Shown here: positions 21,065-22,456 of the stretch, piece after piece
Position numbering within the stretch: position 1 is the stretch's first letter
Layout: each line of letters opens with the position of its first letter
Assembly (NCBI GenBank): GCA_009692985.1
Contig: SHYF01000003.1
Location: forward strand, 1 to 22,456
Length of the DNA: 22,456 nt
Reading direction: 5' to 3'
Source: Dehalococcoidia bacterium
GTDB taxonomy: Bacteria > Chloroflexota > Dehalococcoidia > Lucifugimonadales > SHYF01
The notes under the pieces: model-generated
What the model was told of the DNA's origin: nothing
The model's input: the letters and a program-made list of their open reading frames with translations, nothing else
Databases searched by the model: none
Translations under genes and position numbers: made by a program

Positions 21065-22111
21065 TTAGCTCTTGGGGACCTTGGGCAAGACGTGCTCGGC
21101 CAATAGCTCCATCTGGTGGAGTTGCATACCCAGGTTGTCGAACTCCTTGTACCGGTAGGACGGCAGGTTGATCACGAACATGTCCGCACCCAGATCGTTC
21201 AGCGTACGGATCTGTTGCACCAGGTCGTCTGGGTGAGTCAGGCGGAAGTTGGTGGCGTAGGTGCGCTCCGTGCCCTCCTCAAAACGCTGGTAGGTGTGTC
21301 CGCCGGGGAGGGTGACTGTCTCTGGGGTGCCCATGTTAGGGCTGTCCAGGCCCTTCCTGATGGAGCCTCCAGCCTCACTTCTGTCTGCTGTAAGGTGGGC
21401 AGTGCCTCCTGAAGCGGCCCAGTACGGTTTGCCTTCCCGCCCGTACTCTTTCCACATCCGGGTGATCTCTGCCCAGTTCTGCTCGCTGGTCTTGGTCGCT
21501 TCAGGGGTCTGGGCGCCGCCTGCTACCCAGCCCTGGTACCGCTCGGCGATGCGGCGGAAGGGGCGTGGCCCGGTAGCGCCGTAAAGGATGGGAATGGGTT
21601 GCTGCACAGGGCGGACGGATATGGTCATTTCGTCGAAGTTGACGAACTTGCCGTGGAAGGAGGCTACGGGATTGGTCCAGAGCTCCCTACAACACGCCAG
21701 GTATTCATCTGTCATGTTGCCACGCTGGCGGATATCTAAGCCCAGGGCGAGGAACTCGTTCTCGTTATATCCGCTGCCGGCGCCGATCATGACGCGTCCG
21801 CCGGACAGGGAGTCCACCGTGGCGATGATCTTGGCGAGCTGAATTGGAGGGCGGTAAGGGATGACGCAAACGCTCTGACTCAGGGTGGGCTTCCAGCCCT
21901 GGATGTTGGTGACGGCGGCAACGTAGGACATGGCGGTCCATTGGTCCATGTAGCCGTTGCCGTAGCCCACATACTGGTGTGGGGTGAACATGATATGGTC
22001 TACGAAGAAGAGGGCGTCCAGGCCAATCTCCTTGCCCTTTTCACAGGTGGCCCAGATGCCGTCACCGCGGAACCAGCGGGCGTAGTTGGGTACTCTCATG
22101 CCAATCTTCAC
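21065..22111 (-). CDS. LLM-class flavin/F420-dependent oxidoreductase
   Basis: 348-aa luciferase-like TIM-barrel enzyme, probably using F420 or FMN to oxidise or reduce a small organic compound. Markers: KIGMRVPNYA at the start, GLDALFFVDHIMF, VCVIPYRPPIQLAKIIATVD then SLSGGRVMIGAGSGYNENEF (the strongest family signature), PVQQPIPILYGATGPR, and HPDDLVQQIRTLNDLGADMF near the end. The start is a GTG at 22111 with GAGAGG 6 nt upstream. Length is usual for the family. Cofactor choice between F420 and FMN is not settled by sequence reading alone. Transcribed toward the CoA-transferase, from which it is separated by repeat F. Confidence 0.94.
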   Translation of the reverse strand: MKIGMRVPNYARWFRGDGIWATCEKGKEIGLDALFFVDHIMFTPHQYVGYGNGYMDQWTAMSYVAAVTNIQGWKPTLSQSVCVIPYRPPIQLAKIIATVDSLSGGRVMIGAGSGYNENEFLALGLDIRQRGNMTDEYLACCRELWTNPVASFHGKFVNFDEMTISVRPVQQPIPILYGATGPRPFRRIAERYQGWVAGGAQTPEATKTSEQNWAEITRMWKEYGREGKPYWAASGGTAHLTADRSEAGGSIRKGLDSPNMGTPETVTLPGGHTYQRFEEGTERTYATNFRLTHPDDLVQQIRTLNDLGADMFVINLPSYRYKEFDNLGMQLHQMELLAEHVLPKVPKS

Positions 22112-22175
22112 AAGACACCTCTCTTTAGGTTGTTTGGTCTAGCCGGAGCCAGTGGTGTGCGGCTTCGGTTCGGGT

Positions 22176-22204
22176 AGCATACACCCGTGCCTGCTGTTTT
22201 TGAA
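22176..22204 (-). promoter_or_regulatory. Possible promoter of the LLM oxidoreductase gene
   Basis: Minus strand TTCAAA (22199-22204), 17-bp spacer, TATGCT (22176-22181). The leader would be about 58 nt to the GTG at 22111. Moderate match. Confidence 0.4.
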
Positions 22205-22313
22205 GCCCCCAGTTGGCGGGGAACTGGTACGATTTTCGACGAGATGCTGCAGTTGGCCGTTGGGCTTGTGTCCCAGCCCGTGGTCAGGCCCTGGGGTATA
22301 CTACTGCCCGCCT

Positions 22314-22342
22314 TTGCCAGTACCAATTGGCTGTGTCACAAT
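22314..22342 (+). promoter_or_regulatory. Possible promoter of the gene starting at 22372
   Basis: TTGCCA (22314-22319), 17-bp spacer, CACAAT (22337-22342), about 30 nt before the ATG. The -35 box is good and the -10 box partial. Confidence 0.4.
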
Positions 22343-22371
22343 AAGGCGCTCGGTTGGCGTAGATTACTGTT

Positions 22372-22456
22372 ATGAAGAGATTGCTAGCGGGGCCGCTTGC
22401 CAGACTTCTTCCCTGGGGCATCTTCCTGCATGTTGTCTTGGCGACGTTATTCGCCG
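22372..22456 (+). CDS. Start of a membrane protein gene, cut by window edge
   Basis: ATG at 22372 opens a frame to the window end: MKRLLAGPLARLLPWGIFLH, then VVLATLFA. The basic lead and hydrophobic run look like a first membrane helix or an uncleaved signal. No ribosome binding site is clear, so the start could be later. Too short to identify. Confidence 0.45.
   Translation, partial: MKRLLAGPLARLLPWGIFLHVVLATLFA

Noticed and set aside
22108..22375. Two overlapping short frames between the oxidoreductase and the window end
   Set aside because: Low-complexity translations of a promoter-bearing intergenic region, no ribosome binding site and no recognisable motif.
1..22456. CRISPR array or defence cluster
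   Set aside because: No regularly spaced short direct repeats and no cas, restriction or toxin-antitoxin signature were seen; the repeats present are the dispersed MITE-like family.

Overview
The window looks like a chromosomal contig of an aerobic, moderately GC-rich bacterium. The gene families (caa3-type cytochrome oxidase with a lipoprotein subunit II, a class III CoA-transferase, an LLM-class flavin/F420 oxidoreductase, a FrnE/DsbA-like protein, Wzz and sugar nucleotidyltransferase genes) would suit a Chloroflexota/Dehalococcoidia-type (SAR202-like) lineage. There is no rRNA or marker gene here, so this is an inference from family mix only.

Layout. (1) 1-4029: a minus-strand MarR regulator followed by two ABC exporter half-transporters; the first has a degenerate nucleotide-binding domain, so the two probably form a heterodimer. 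The second runs off the left edge. (2) 4105-4181: tRNA-Trp(CCA). (3) 4261-9498: minus-strand caa3 oxidase operon in the order ctaC-D-E-F-(small 2-TM protein)-G. (4) 9643-11772: a divergent sugar nucleotidyltransferase, then a broken, frameshifted Wzz-type gene, with a nested inverted repeat between the convergent 3' ends. (5) 11821-13790: a medium-chain dehydrogenase lacking the structural zinc loop, and an AEC-family carrier. (6) 13974-14558: an unrecognised helical protein. (7) 14849-17675: a decayed integrative element of about 2.7 kb lying between a displaced 3' half of a tRNA-Leu gene and an intact tRNA-Leu(UAA). It carries a DUF3761-type lipoprotein, a thermonuclease remnant, membrane proteins and a 5'-truncated tyrosine integrase. 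(8) 17960-18619: a FrnE/DsbA-like thioredoxin-fold gene whose first catalytic cysteine codon is TGA, followed by a hairpin with the geometry of a bacterial SECIS: a candidate selenoprotein. (9) 18945-22111: a small DUF3303-like gene, a CaiB/BaiF CoA-transferase and an LLM oxidoreductase, separated from each other by repeats. (10) 22372-end: the start of a membrane protein gene.

Running through the window is a family of six dispersed, MITE-like repeats (about 155-210 bp) with imperfect terminal inverted repeats of the form CTAGCAGG-N5-TGAAAAA, a central palindrome and interchangeable internal modules. They sit only between genes, once inside the ABC exporter operon, and near 19 kb one copy overlaps the stop codon of the CoA-transferase.

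The most interesting items are the UGA-containing FrnE/DsbA gene with its SECIS-like hairpin, the tRNA-Leu 3'-end replacement (the displaced copy still has an encoded CCA and a compensated variable-arm base pair, the functional gene has no CCA), and the modular repeat family.
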